Notes: a model not told the origin generated them from the sequence alone. Shown: positions 33,050 to 47,019, numbered from the stretch's first letter. The stretch is 64,000 nt of DNA from Sipunculus nudus (GCA_026874595.1 CM049322.1:30877340-30941339); one strand, 5' to 3'. A program made the numbers and translations.

Positions 33050-36000
33050 TCCTGGTATATATATATATTATTTAGTTATAACATCTTATATAATGCCTGT
33101 TTTAGGACAAGTTTGATGTCAGTTGATTGTAGACATTACTAGCTTTTATCTGGTGTGTTATTCATGTATATAGCTTTCCAAATTCCATAGATATGAATAC
33201 TCTTCCTCTCCCTGTATCGTAGCAATTTGTATAATTTTTGTTAGTTTATTTAAAAAAAATACTAGGTGTATTTCTGATAAAACCAGCCGTGACCAAGTTG
33301 GATTTTTATGAAGTGATTAATGAAGTCTGAAATCATTAGCTAAAAAAAAGTCTGGCATCAAACTACAATTTGTGGATTTTGGCATGGTCACGGAAAGTGT
33401 TACTCCGTACTAAAGTCAGCCGATACATGTCCGATTGCCCTAACCGTCGACAGAAACAATTTATGCCTGGTTGATATTTTTGAGTACTTTTGTGTCGAAT
33501 ACCCACGCACCTATCGAACCCTGATTTGTTTATCCTCTCAATTATTCCAAGTGGCTGTTATCGTGGGCCGATATATAGACTAAAACTCGGATGTTGCAAG
33601 CCGAATGTCACATATGACATGCAGGCATGCACGGTTACTCGGCTATCTGTTTTTTATAAATATTTTTTGTATGTCTCCGGTTTAAAAAAGAAAAGAGCGA
33701 CAAGTCATTTTAAGCAGTATATTTTTATTTGTAAGTTTTTTTTATATTGGTGCTTAAGTCACTTGTGATACTTCTGGCCAAATTCGCTTCTTACACGAAA
33801 TATAAAAGAGTCTTCAGCTGAGAAAGGGCTATGTTTCTGCTGAAATATTTCCATGCAGATATTTTCTACAAAATTAACATATAAAATCAAGGCACGAGCA
33901 GTAAATGTACCTACAACATTTTTGCTTCATTTCGTTGCACCATAAATAAATAATAGATTTTGCAGTTTGTCCTCTTGTCAAGACTGACTGTGAAGCATAC
34001 TTGTAAGTTACTCATTCTGAATTGCCTCTGTTTATACCGGTAAAATGTCTGGCAGGAGGGAGATTTCTAAATAAATACCTCTTTCTGTAACGAAATCTTG
34101 ATGTTTATTTGAACCGTGGGGCAAACAGAACGTGAATATTTACCAGTTTGCTATATTGCCAGAAAGTGCAATGACTCATCCTGTGCAGGTTTTAGGATTA
34201 CAAAGTCTAGTAAATGCTAGTGATAAGCCCAAATTATTAAAATCAGTTGTTGAACAAATCTAATTTAATTCTAACCTGCTTTGACTCAAGAGTCCAGGGA
34301 TTATGTCTCAAACAAAACCCTGGCAGTCAAGTGTAAACTAACTTTACCTGATTGGAAGACATATATGGTTCGCTCGCCTTGGGCTATGTACTTGCACCAT
34401 TTAGATTTAGTGCAAATAAGATCCTTTTTAAATATTTAAAATGCAATTTTTTACTAAACAGTCACTTGTGTCCCTGCATTCCCCAGGTTTGAGGGGGATT
34501 ATGTTAATCACTGACTATTGTACTGGCCGAACAATTATAATCTTAGTGGGGTTTATGGTTTTGCCCTTCAGAGATTATTATCTCTCGCTTTGTAGAATAT
34601 AATTGTAACTGTTAGATCAAAAAATGGATATACATATTCAAAGTTTTGTTTTCATATTATTTTCTTTTATTTAAACATTTCACTTGAAACACACATGATA
34701 ATAAACATGAAAATAACTCATGTGTCATTCTTCTGGTGATTTCTATTTTAATTGCTTGCAAGTGCTAACTCCTAATGACTTGATTTGGCAAGGTAACCAG
34801 GCTTGAAATAACTATAAGATATGATAGACTTATAACAGCCTCGGTGATAATCCAAAATAAAAATGGCGAAATTATTTTCCTATTCCACTCGGTGTGATAA
34901 ATCTTTTCCACTATGCAAAATAAGTATCACTTGGGATGTGATTGCATTTTTATATTTTTATGTACTAATAAACTGGTATTGTTTATTTTCCCTTTAAACC
35001 TTACAGTGAATGTTACTCAGATAGTTTTATTTTGGAACATGAAAATGCAAAATACAAAAGGGCCAGTTGTGAAATAATAAATGTAAAAAAAATTCTTTAA
35101 GGAGTCACACAGCGAACATTCACGCTGAACAGTGAAACTTCACATAGATAAACAAATTCTATATCCTGAATACATGATAATATTTACCTCTGCTGTTGAT
35201 TTAAAATTTTTAACTTTACTAAGTGCTCTACTGGTCAATATGCTCAGCTGAATCTATTATGGTCAGTGATCTAATTCTTATCTACTAAGAAGAGTTTAAG
35301 AGAACATGTATACCCAACGTCTGAAGATCCCAGGTCAAGCGATTAAACAAGTTGCGCCTTCATGTATATCACACTGAAAATTGCAGTCTGTCATTCACAA
35401 AAAGAAACTTCAAAGTCTTTCATTATCTTTTTGCATTGTTCATAATCGCGAATAATGATGGAATAATAGAGAGTTAAACTAAGAAATACCATTTCAGCTC
35501 GAGTCCATCATAATCGGTAAGCTACATGTAGATTAAATTTTCTAACCATTCAGAAAAATAAACTGGAAATGTACCGGCTTGGCTAGCAGAAGATAGGTAA
35601 AAATAAATGGTGCAATCTGTAATTTATATACTCTTTAAAGTCACATGGTCAATGTTTGGTAAAGCACATTAAAAATTGAAGGTAAAATCAAATATCAAAT
35701 ACAACAATAAGCAAATATAAGTTTAACTACGCTAAGGATACGCTATCCCTCACATATAAGCTATTTTTTTATTTCCTGACTTGAGTAGGAAGATCTGAAA
35801 AGATGATTAAGTTAACATAAGGGGCGATACTTGCAACTAACACTGACATACCAGTCATTGGATCAAAATGCTGGGTACTGGTCATAACATTATGAATACA
35901 ACCACTTGTGATCAGCAAAGTTAAAATAAAGTAAAGACAAATCTTATAATAATTCAGCACACCTCATACTTATTTAGTCGTCTTTTGGTCATCTCCAGTG

Positions 36001-37250
36001 AATGAGCCATGGAATGAAAGAAATTATATTTATTTTGGCTTGCACAAGTTAGGACAACCTATAGCTTACAAACAAAATACCAGTCCCATGATCAATATCA
36101 CTAGTGAAATTAGAGCTGACAGTTGCGGCAGTTCCTGCTGTATTCGATTTTTCTTAAGGGTGAGGTAGAAGAGGTATGGGGGGGGGGGGGGGGATGTCAA
36201 GGAGGTCTGGACCCCTCTTTTCCAGTCGGTACAATTTTTTTAGGGTTTTAGACAAATTTGTGTGCCCTGGAACACCCCCACCCCCTTTCCGGACGTGGGG
36301 ACCTTTTTATGGGTTTTGCCATTAGTTCTGGCATTGACCCCTCCTTTCATAAATCCTGGATCTGAACCCGTGAGGGCATAAGGAAGTATAACTGTAGGTG
36401 CATACACCTATTGATCATAAATGATACATCATTGAAAAGATTTTTTGTTGGATATAAGTTTGGCATATAAAGTTGTATGAAGTATATTTATATGACCACT
36501 CCATTGTCGTTTTTCCTAGCGGTGAGTGAAACCATAAGAATGTATTACTTAAGCAGGATACAACCAGCGGTCATAAATAGCATGTCATACTGAAGCGTAT
36601 GGTTTAAGCTATTATTTGAGACCAAATTTGACAGGATACGTTGTGCATATTCAGTTGTATGGGCTTGTAACCCCTCTGAAGTAGGTGTCCTTGAAATGAA
36701 AAAAAAAATATATACATACGTCATCCGATATAAAACAGCCATTTATAAAAGCTACTACTTTCATACTGCTATCAGGCATTTTTATAAACTACACATGTAT
36801 ACCTATCAATGTACACATGGTGAAAATTTGTCACCAAAATGGTACCGATGATCCAAATTTTGGGGTCTGGCTGAAGTACTAACCTAAGTCAGAGCCCGTC
36901 TCAGTCATGGTACAGGATAAGTGTTTAAGAATTTTTGAAAAAGTCTCACATTTATATACAAATGAACTATGTATTGTTTTTAATTTATTCATTTGTTGTT
37001 TGGCACATATTTTCACGAGTGTTGGTTGCATTTACATCAAACGGCCCAGGCATCCGTGTTAGTTTCACTTGAAAATGCATGAATGGAATGAGGAAACGTT
37101 TAATTTCAGTCATGTAAATTTCAACTCGCATGTAGTATTTGTATACACTGAGCTTATATTTACTGCGCTCTGTAGGTCTTCCCCATGATTTCATATTTGT
37201 ATTGCATTATATATTCATTTACCCAGTTAAATGTATATATTGCATTATAT
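33050..37250. other. 4.2 kb with no gene recognised
   Basis: AT-rich non-coding DNA. A G-run occurs at 36,179-36,193 and a TA-rich spot near 33,058-33,070. I see no conserved frame, RNA gene or TE protein. Confidence 0.4.
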
Positions 37251-37277
37251 ATTTATTTCCCCTTTATGACGTCATAA

Positions 37278-37808
37278 ATACACAATCAATGCACGTGCAC
37301 CACTGTCATACGTGATTCGGCAATACCGTGCATATTGTATGATTATGTGTCCTCTGTATTCGTCTCTCAACATGCCGAATTATTACTTGGGCCGTCGAAT
37401 GAAAACCCCACACCAACGTTGTTTAAATATAACAACTGGAAGATACCTTCACAGGTCAGATCTGTAAAATCAATAACAAAGAGATGGTTGTCACAGATAG
37501 ACCTAGAAGAGGCAGAAGAGATACCTGTAGGACCTGCAGATCTTGTTCCCTGTGATGACATTTCTTATCCTTCTGTGGCAAGGGAAGTTGTCCTGGACAG
37601 GTGTGTCCAAAACAGCCCGGAACCCATACCAGCAACACCAGCAGCTTCTATTGACCATTCATATTCTACATGCACTGCCCCGCCACATGACAAATGTTCG
37701 GAAATGAAAGACAGAGCAACCAAGACCGACATGTGCATCCTTGATTTAGATCGTATGCTGATGGAAAAATCGGAGGTGCACTGCATGGCGCAACTGAAGG
37801 GAACCTAG
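37278..37808 (+). CDS. Open frame with possible THAP-domain tail, function unknown
   Basis: A frame open from 37,278 to the stop at 37,808. Residues around PSNENPTPTLFKYNNW resemble the C-terminal end of a THAP zinc finger (HF ... NPxPTLF). The N-terminal C2CH half is not seen, so this would be a 3' exon or a fragment. The rest is acidic (DLEEAEEI) and then Pro/Cys-containing, ending with KDRATKTDM and a short charged segment. No ATG is well placed upstream. It faces the SWIM-type gene on the other strand. THAP proteins are often transposon-derived. It could also be a chance frame. Confidence 0.35.
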   Translation: MHNQCTCTTVIRDSAIPCILYDYVSSVFVSQHAELLLGPSNENPTPTLFKYNNWKIPSQVRSVKSITKRWLSQIDLEEAEEIPVGPADLVPCDDISYPSVAREVVLDRCVQNSPEPIPATPAASIDHSYSTCTAPPHDKCSEMKDRATKTDMCILDLDRMLMEKSEVHCMAQLKGT

Positions 37809-37872
37809 TCAGAAACATCGGAATTGCTTCGTCAACTTTACTTGATGTTTTGTTACGAGGCTGTTAGTCGCC

Positions 37873-38520
37873 CTACTGGGATGTTCTCCTTGGTCTGTCC
37901 CATACACACGCTACGTCGGTGGGCGCCTCTGTGCCACGGTCAAGTTGCCTCTCCGAGAATTGGCTCAAGGAGAACAGGAGAGCAACCACATGCTTACAGG
38001 TGCCATCATCTCCAGATGGGCAGGAACGGCCTCCTGTTTCCTCGTTTCCGTCACGCTGAACGAGGACCCAAACGTCATAGGGGGTTGCACTGAGGCTGGT
38101 CTCGGGCATACACGAGCCTTTAAGGTAGCTGTGACTACTATTGTTTGCTGTTATGCGGTCCAGCTTTACGCTGACGATGTGATAATCAACAGACAATCTG
38201 TACCCACTGTCAGATTTATATGATTTCAGACGTGAACTCCTCCATAAACATGTCGTGTGCAAGTATATTAAAACGTCAGTTATTTTGAAAAGAGGGAAGT
38301 CTCTTAAGTTATCATCCCAGGCATGTATATTACATACCTTAAGCAGCAGACATTCTTTGCCAGTACTGGGAGCCGCATGTCCCAGGCAGAACTCGCCAAG
38401 CCCACCAGATCATTCTTCTTAGCGCTGGTAAACTGGATGCCCCGTCTTTTAAAAAAACTGGTGCAGCCAGTTGACAGGTTTATCGGCAAAATGGGGTTTG
38501 TTTATACTGAATGACGCCAT
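37873..38520 (-). pseudogene. SAP / SWIM zinc-finger protein fragment, broken
   Basis: The ATG at 38,520 opens MASFSINKPHFADKPVNW. One extra base in a 7-T run (minus strand, about 38,450) shifts the frame into a SAP-like helix pair (KRRGIQFTSAKKNDLVGLA). A donor AG|GTATGT lies near 38,334. The second exon (38,262-37,873) carries KGSCMPETSL, PYDVWVLVQ and the SWIM signature ending GTCKHVVALLF. SAP-SWIM proteins in marine invertebrates usually continue into a YqaJ-type nuclease; that part is absent. The first SWIM cysteine region (GRSCPSGDDGTC) is altered. It is probably a multicopy, mobile-associated gene remnant. Confidence 0.6.
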
Positions 38521-38529
38521 GATTATATC

Positions 38530-41260
38530 ATTCATATAAAACTGTCAAAAGCCCGTGCCCTATTGATGACGTCACCCGAGAGACGCTTGTACATTACAGT
38601 AAAATGCATGACACGGAATTTCGACCCTGTGTAATTTTCAACCTTGTATATTTCACAGAGTTGAAAGAAAAATGTAGTAGGCCTGTGTACTATTAGTGTC
38701 TGATTGTAGTAATAATATGAAGTTTGACTTACATTTATGCTGTACACGAGGGACAAAAGAACAGGACAGTAATATGACAATATCCTTCTGATAATTATTA
38801 ATCGGCACAATGAAAACCATCCATCCTTTATTAAACTACAGTACTACGTTACAAATTTCTATTTAATATTTAACCAAGCCAGGCACATATGCACGTGATG
38901 CATTAAAGGTTTTACCAAGGCCAGTTACCGCCATTATCTCATTAATTGGGCTTAATTGTTCAGGGTCTAACACGACGCCATGGGCATAGGACAACAAACA
39001 ACATAGACAATGCTTGATATACTTGCCTTTATTCATGCAACTTAAAACAAGCCTGAGTTTGTAAGGAAACAGTAACCGTATGTTCACAAGGCCTGTAGTA
39101 CTTGCCGCCATGTTGTTGTTTTTTTGCCCCACACTGACAGACAGCTTGGTGCTTTTTCTGCCTCTTTAAATGGAGAGCATGGATCAATGTCAACAAACAC
39201 CGGTCTTAGCGACAACCAGAGGGAAACAGGACCACGGCCCTTACCAGCTCCTCCATCAGACGATCACCAACTGAACCCGTCCGTCCTCGCTTTGAGGGGC
39301 CCCACACCCCAAACAAACCATCCTGTTACAACAAAACACGCCAACCCGATCACCAATCCATCCTACTCCCACATCCTGTCTCTGATGGGGTGGTTCCTAA
39401 TGTGTTGGTTACTCTCACCCTGAGGTTGAAGACCTATCTCTGAGGGTGAAGTAATATCTTGTTTATATCAACCTGATTGGCAGATTTAAAATATAAATTA
39501 TATAACCTTCAGCTTAGCCACCTGGGAATTCCAAAGTTTATCAGACGATCTACTAAATGTAATGTGCTGTTAAGGCGGCCATTTCATTTCACACAAAATG
39601 GTTGCCTCCAATCATTGACATGTTATTTGTTTAAGACAAAATAACATTTGTTTTCAAAGGAAATTCCGACGCCCTCGTTGAACGAGTCATAAGGAAAGCT
39701 TATTTCATTTCCTCTTGAATGATCTCATCATACCATAAAATCGCTTTAAATATTATAATGATTTATTCTGCGCCTTGGCCGAGAAACTGTTTACATATAT
39801 ATTTTCTTTCGAAAGATTAGGTCATCATTCATTTGATTTATGTGAAAAGATGTTAAAAGTAAAAGGACTCTGTCTGTGGTTTTATGATCGTCATCAAAGC
39901 GTTTTCCAGAGAAAGATACAATACACGTCAGCGTTGCCTTGATAACGTACACTCGCTGTCAAAGTAATGATCTGTTTGTGGTCATTAGCACAGACATGGA
40001 GCATTATTCATTAAGTTTTCTCTTCCCTTATAGCCTTCGTACACAATGCTATCTCATGCTGACTTTAATGAGGAAAATATACTGTTACTCTGAGATATAA
40101 GATAAATAACAAACGATTATAATCTCAAATTTGAACTTAGAAGGCACAGTCACAGGATTTCATGAAGAATAAAAAGAGACCTTTCTTTCTGATCTCTCTC
40201 TCTCACACACACGAATGTTCTCGGTGATTAAATGTCATGACATTTCTTTCTGTCTCAAGAGCTTTTTAATGACAGGTGCACATGTTACTCTTTAGTGACT
40301 TAAGTACGCGTGTTATTGGTATAGCTATTAAGAAGTACTGCAGTACTCAGTCCAACTCTTCTCAAAACAAATAAACAGGAAAGGTCTGTCTCAGGAAACA
40401 TCGCATGAACTAATTCTTAATTTTTATGCATATTGTATGCCCCACTTGATCAGGACATTTTTCTCAACCGTAATGGTAACATATTTTACATAAGCGATTT
40501 TGCTTTGAAATGAGTCACCCGTAAGTAACAAATATTGCATGATAGCTTTAAAATTGACCGAATTATTATTATATAAAACAACATATGTGTTGAGTTCATT
40601 TTTTTCATAGTCATTCTCCACTCTCCTGTCATAATATGAATTTGATGTGACAATACAGTACACGACTGGGCTACATGATAAATCACCGGTTACAAAAACT
40701 TCTTGTACCGAAAACCTTTGTACGTTTACTTCATTGGAAATTAGGCGGTGCCCTGACCCGATGATCCGTGTTCTATAAATCTACATTCCTGCCATGTGGC
40801 CTCATATCGAAGTAATGGAACAGTGGTGTAATATAAAATAATATAAAATAATGTAATATTAATTTAATAATGACAGATATAATGTGTAAATAAAAAAATG
40901 GATGTCAACGTTATAATATTTATACAAATTATATAATAGGCACTCATAAAATGTATTCAATATAATCTAGTATCATGTCTTTTCCATCTAAATTGAATAA
41001 ACTTAGCAATATTCTTAGGGTAATGTTTACGTGTGTTTCCATGTGCATATATTCCTTTCTCTCCTTCTCTCTCTATTTATATATATGTGTGTATATATGT
41101 ATATACATATATATCACAAAAGGAAACCAGTACTAAGGCACATATACATTTTTATATAACCAATACAATTTATGATTGCGTATATTAAAGATTTGTTTTA
41201 TTATTGTGTATTCATGTATAATCTTATCTTATTTTATTGAGATATGATTAAGATTACCCT
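38530..41260. other. No gene recognised
   Basis: Short frames on both strands meet near 39,130 but have no recognisable domains. A TC/AC tract lies at 40,190-40,212 and TA-rich DNA at 41,075-41,112. Confidence 0.35.
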
Positions 41261-43359
41261 AATGATTTACCGGGCTAAACTGAGACAAACTTGAGGAACG
41301 CTCCCACTCCCCCCCCCCCCCCCCCCACCTGCACACATACTATATATTTATAAGGCTATCTCCGAATGAAATATCTCATGTCCCAAATATAATATGCTTA
41401 AGTATATTATTAAAGACAAATACCCTTTGCTTGCTGTGAATAATATAGAGATATATAACAGGACACAAAAGTGTGGCCATAAAAGAAGTACCGACAGAAA
41501 ACAGCACTTTGCGGTACGCATCATCCGCTGATCATTGGGGTCCACAGTTCAGCGATCAGCAAGTTATACGGAGCACATATTAACAAGGATCACCTGATCA
41601 GTTCATGTCGTTTGTCACGACTCGGTTGTCGCATGAGCAAAGTTTTACACGAGGTCGTTACTATGACGCTTGATGGAAGCTCCGACCCGAGGGGAATAAC
41701 ATATGTCTCTTGAAATATAAAGGAACCCTATAAGTCGGTGTCTATGTATTTGTTCGTAATTTGCGATAATCGATATATAATAATTATGATAAAAAAATAA
41801 TAAAAAAAGCGATTCTTTGTTGATATCTCTTAAAGATATTTGTATGTGTACAGGTGTGCTTGAGTATTTCAAGACGATACTTTATTTGTTCCCGCATTCG
41901 TATGAAAAAACTTTAAAGACCATGACAAAATAATTTAAGGCAAGCTCAAAATCCCCGTGAAAACTCTCCGTCTGTCTGTCATTCTGCCTGCCTGCCTGTC
42001 TGTCTGTCTGTTTTTCTGTCCATCTGTCTGCCTATCCCTCGACATATGTATATCAGTAACACACCAGGTGTCAGCACTTAACGGTACCTGTCATTCCGTT
42101 CAAACGTGAATCCAAGGACATACCGGGCATAGACCAGGAAGTTTACCAGGTAAATATGTTCACAATATTCAAAACGTGTTTCTTTTATGTGATTGGTCAC
42201 GTATCAGGTATAAAGGAAATCAATATTCATGTATGATTATCTCTGAAGTGCCATTTGTGAGTTGTTTACTTAGCAGCTATTTAAAGGTCTGACCCCATCC
42301 TCCCAATTAAAGTCATCAACTGTGAGCTCGAGCCAAAACAATAGGCCCAAACAAAGCTGATCGCCAATATGTAGGGCTATAGGAGGCGGTACAAAGGGTG
42401 GCTTCGACGGTCAGCTCGAACTAAATAATATGATTTTAAATTTTTTCTGTTCCTACGCTGATGACACAGCCACTATCTCTGGTTAAAATCAACAACAGAG
42501 ATAGACTTCAAACAGAGCAAATATATTTATATATTAATACATGAATGTTTACGCGAGGGGGTATGTTATGTTTTTATTGGTAAACACTTTATATTTTGCC
42601 TTAAAGTATACAGGGAAACCTGTCCTTAAGGGGACCTGTATATCTCCACCACCTGTCTACGTTGGACAACTGTTGCGGTGAGTGGAATGTAAATTTTGAG
42701 GTCAGTGACATCTCAATACAGACACCTCTCAAATTACACACCAAGCGTCTCGTCATTGTCCATTATTTAGAGGCTCTGCTGGATGTGAAACACTTTGTCA
42801 ATCTCGTTTGATATTTTATTGTTGATCTATTAAATAAAAGCCACTTGTATATATCGATTATTGATAGTAAGTACACATGTTCTCGCTTGTCTTAGGCACG
42901 GCCAGTCATCACAAGGAATATTAAAGCTTCATCTCTGAATATGATTTATTAACTGTCTTCCCGTAGGACCCTAATGACATGATGAATAGGAGGTTTACCT
43001 ATGTCTATCTTGACATACCATACCTAATTATTATTAAACTACTGTTATCAGTCTCTGTATGTATGATGTATGATAAATGTTTGTTACTTGTGATTTTTTT
43101 TAAAATAAAAAAGACATCAATTTGCGAGAACCACTATAACATACAAAGTAATAATTTTTCCATGAAAACCACTTTTCAACGTTGGCACACGTATATATAA
43201 ATATAGTTCTCCCTACACTATTATGCATTAAATTTAAAATTAAGTATACTACGCACCAACAGGCACATAAATTAATGTCAGAAACATCGGTGCATGTTTT
43301 TTTCCCATATGCACTTATGTGTACATAATACATTTCCGTTAATAAACATAATAAAAAAT

Positions 43360-43378
43360 TGGCCACCAGGGGGCGGTA
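43360..43378 (+). promoter_or_regulatory. CTCF-like motif in cassette A
   Basis: TGGCCACCAGGGGGCGGTA fits the 19-position CTCF consensus fully. The copy B equivalent (about 47,158) has lost one C, which breaks the spacing. Confidence 0.45.
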
Positions 43379-44732
43379 GGAGACAGTTTCGGTGTGTATC
43401 TGTTTATTATCTCAGTGAAGGATATACACGTTACGTCACAAAACATCCTGCTTTATAAACGTAACTAGTGTCACCGTCCCAAGGTCAATATGTCTTACAT
43501 TTTGGATACAAGACTTCACAAAGATAAATCAAATTATTAAAGATATTGACATACATTCCCTTCCAGAGTAATTTACTAATATTTTTAACCGTTTTCATTC
43601 CACAGTGAAGTCTGCTTCTGATAATTTCTAGAACGTATGAAGCAAAGCCTTTCTTTTCTGAATTATTTAACTATGTGTTGACAGAAGACAATCGAACAAA
43701 TGTGTTTGTGTGTGTGTGGTTAACAAGCTTTTCTTGACAATATGCCTTTATCATGTACCGAATTCTATTGTCTCAGCCATCAAACCAAGATGAAGGACAT
43801 GACGTTACACATCCTGGTCAAGGCTGTATTCATGGTTACCATTTTATTAGATGACAAGGCTGAAATTACAGGAATCAATTGCCAAAAGAAACAGAAATCA
43901 CTTTCACTTATGTGCAAAAAACATTAGATTAAATCAGCTGGTCAGTTGTAACTTACTTTACATTATCAAAGAACAATGTCAAGATTCATCCGGCCACTTT
44001 CAGCAAGACTTAATTTATACAAAACTAAAAAACGGTATGCAGATTGAGATAAAAATCCTCCATCAGAACCTATATATAATATGATTTTTTTTGGAGGACG
44101 AAGAACTCGGTTTTACGCAGTGTTTGTCAAATCTTGTCTCTCACCTGCTGAATAAAAGAATCTTGTAGAAAGAGGAACAGAAGTCCAGACAACGGTAGCT
44201 ATTTAAAGTCTTCGTCAGGGGGCAGCACCTTACAGCACGATTCCTGTGTGGTCCAGATGCCTCTCAGGACAGCTAGGCCTGTTAGAAGTTTTATTACAGT
44301 TTTATCACGTGATCTAACGCGATATGTGCATGTTTTGATTCACTCCTCGGGTGTCAGGTAGATAAGATTCACATTTACATATCACCGTTACCATGGAGCC
44401 CGTTTGAAGGTCACGACACCGGCGACTGTCAGTGAGTGAAACATACTACCTCAAGGTTTATATATGTATATATATAAGGAGACTATTTCATTTTTATTCC
44501 AGCATATTAAATTAATATATTTGAAATGCAGCAGGTGTCAGTACTGTTGACTATGCAGACTATTTCGATTCGGGATGAGTGGGAGGACACGGTAGGGCGA
44601 CACCAGAAAGTTTAATAATTAGGAAGACTACGAATAACATACTATAGTATAAGCAAAACTTTATCACTCTACACGGCAAATTCGATATCATTTGTTCAAA
44701 TTCACATTGACACATTGCATTCATTCCTATAG

Positions 44733-44800
44733 GAAAGACATCACAATCAAGGTTCTATTGACAATCCTTGTACTGCTGAGCGGTGGAATGTTGTCATTTG
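44733..44800 (+). pseudogene. Leader (signal-peptide) exon, copy A
   Basis: Acceptor TTCCTATAG precedes it and GTCAGT follows. One frame is strongly hydrophobic (IKVLLTILVLLSGG) and leaves the exon in phase 1 after a Gly-starting G, exactly as the functional leader at 51,607-51,658 does. No ATG opens this frame within the exon, and the donor is weaker than in copy B. It is either a degenerate leader or an alternative exon needing an upstream start. Confidence 0.5.
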
Positions 44801-44999
44801 GTCAGTCGATTAAATTAAAATTTACCTCATTCTGAAAGTTTCCGAGTATTATCTTTCAGTCCATCGAAACGGAGTTAAGGGTATACTATGTTTGCACGCC
44901 GCCGGATTTGTTTCCGGACAATTCCCCTGAACTGTTGCCTAAAGACTGAAGATTGGTAGCGTCACCTAGGACACTTTTTGTGCCACTTCGAGTCTTTTC

Positions 45000-45530
45000 T
45001 AGTGATAACATCACATTTACCGTTTTAGGCTGAAATAGAGCATGTCTATATATCTTGTATACTTTGGTGTCACACTCAAGACTTGTAGCGCCATCTGCAT
45101 TCTAAGAGCGTCCGCCCGTCCATTTGCTCACTCTTATCTCAGGAGTGGTTCAATATCCCAGGAGTGGTTCATGACATGTCAATCCGTCGATAGCTTTCTC
45201 AAACACATCCAGGCTGAGCCACGTATATTCACGAAATGGTAGAATACATCCATACATTTATCTAGGGAGTAGTGTATTGGATACCTTAGTTTTCTACACA
45301 CCTGGTGCTGCAACCTTTTTCACATCGCATCCATCAAAAAATCAGTTTTTAGTATATATTAATCATACGGCCCAAAAAGACTGTTAGCGCCACCTACTGT
45401 CATGTTCTCGTATAATAAATTGATGTCTTTATCTCCGGAGTGTTTTGACGTATCGGCCTGAAATTTGGCATGTAAAATCCATACTGGACAAAATTCTCGT
45501 ACACAATTAAATACATCCATGCATTTATCT
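45000..45530. other. Degenerate repeat between copies A and B
   Basis: Phrases such as 'tgttagcgccacctactg', 'tagcgccatctgc' and 'tatctc-ggagt' recur here and near 48,160-48,340. No gene. Confidence 0.35.
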
Positions 45531-46939
45531 CAAGACCGGGCTAAACTAAGACAAACTTGTGGAACGCCCCCACCCCCTCGCCGACCTGCACACACACTAT
45601 ATATTTTTCAGGCCATCTCCGAATGAAATATCTCTTGTTCCAAATATCATATACTTAAGTATATTATTAAAGACAGATACCCTTTGTTTGCTGTGAATAA
45701 TACAGAGATATATAGAGAGCTTACAGGACACAAAAGTGAGGAAATTAAAGAAGTACCGACAGGAGGCAGCACTTTGCGGTACGCATTATCCGCTGAACTT
45801 TGGGGGCAACAGTTCAGCGATCAGCAAGTTTTACAGAGCACATGTAAACAAGCATCACGTGATCAGTTCATGTCGTTTATCACGACTCGGGTGTCGCATC
45901 CGCTAAGTTTTACTTGTACATGAGGTCGTTACTATGACGCTTGTTGGAACATCCGACCCAAGGGCAATAAAATTTGTATCTTGAAATATAAAGGAACCGT
46001 ATAAGTCGGTGTCTATGTATTTGTCCGTAATTTGCGATAATCCATAAATAATAATGATAATAATAATAATTATAAAGCGAACGTTTGGTGATGTCTGTTA
46101 AAGATGTTTGTATGTGTACAGGTGTGCTTGAGTATTTCAAGACGATACTTCATTTGGTCCCGCATTTGTATGAAAAACTTTAAAGACCATGAAAAATTGA
46201 TTTAGGGCAAGCTCAAAATCCCTATGAAAGCTCCCTGTATCTCTGTCTGTCTGCCTGCCTGCTTGTCTCTTTTTCTGTCTGTCTGTCTGTCTGTCTCTCC
46301 CTCTCCACATGTATATCGATAACACACCAGGTGTCAGCACTTTACGGTATTTGTCAGTTCGTGCAAAGGTGAATCCAAGAACAGTGCCGGGCATAGATCA
46401 GGAAGTTTACCAGGTAAATATGTTCATAATACTCTAAACGTGTTTCTTTTATGTGTTTGGTCACGTATCAGGTGTACAGGCAATCAGCATTCATGTATAA
46501 ATATCTCTGAAGTGCCATAAGTGAGTTGTTAACTTGGCAACTTTTTAAAGACGACCCCATCCTCCCAGTTAAAGTCATCAACCGTGAGCTCGAACCAAAA
46601 CAATGGACCCTAACAAAGTTGATCGCCAATATGTAAGGCTAATAGGAGGCGGTACTAAGGGTGGCTTCAACGGTCCAATCAAACAAAATATTAAGATTTA
46701 TTATTTTTTTCTGTTCCTACGCTGAAGACAATGCCACTATTTCTGATTAAAATAAAAAATAGAAATAGTCTGTACCTGTCTTCCCTAAGGACCTTTAATA
46801 ACATGATGATGGGAAGTTAACCTTACACTGTCTCTCTTGGAATACCACACTCAATTATTATAAAACCACTATTTGCAAAAGCCTTAATTAACATTCAAAC
46901 GCAGAAAATAATGTTTCGACGAATACAACTTTACAACGT

Positions 46940-46941
<2 letters not shown>

Positions 46942-47017
<76 letters not shown>
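46942..47017. repeat. Long TA microsatellite in copy B
   Basis: About 76 bases of TA repeats. The apparent Tyr-Ile protein read from it is an artefact. Confidence 0.95.

Positions 47018-47019
<2 letters not shown>

Larger units (their letters stand above)
41270..44841 (+). repeat. Segmental duplication copy A (promoter/leader cassette)
   Basis: Collinear with 45,535-48,121 from 'accgggctaaact' to 'ttacctcattctgaaagttt'. It includes a C-run (41,309-41,326), a CTGT-rich tract (about 41,970-42,030), a CTCF-like site (43,360), an E-box TCACGTGA (about 44,306), a 5'-UTR-type donor (44,432) and a leader-type exon (44,733-44,800). Copy A is about 1 kb longer than copy B, mainly between 43.4 and 44.0 kb. 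Confidence 0.8.

Noticed and set aside
38863-39423. Divergent pair of ~90-100 residue frames
   Set aside because: Neither resembles a known protein; the Pro-rich plus frame and the minus frame lack further exons or a supported start.
42450-42490. CTGATGA in cassette A
   Set aside because: No GAAA or paired helices follow; cassette B has CTGAAGA at the same place.
41645-46140. Two similar ~75-residue minus-strand frames (41.6 and 45.9 kb)
   Set aside because: Similar only because they lie in duplicated cassettes A and B; they include AT-repeat-derived Tyr runs and no domain.
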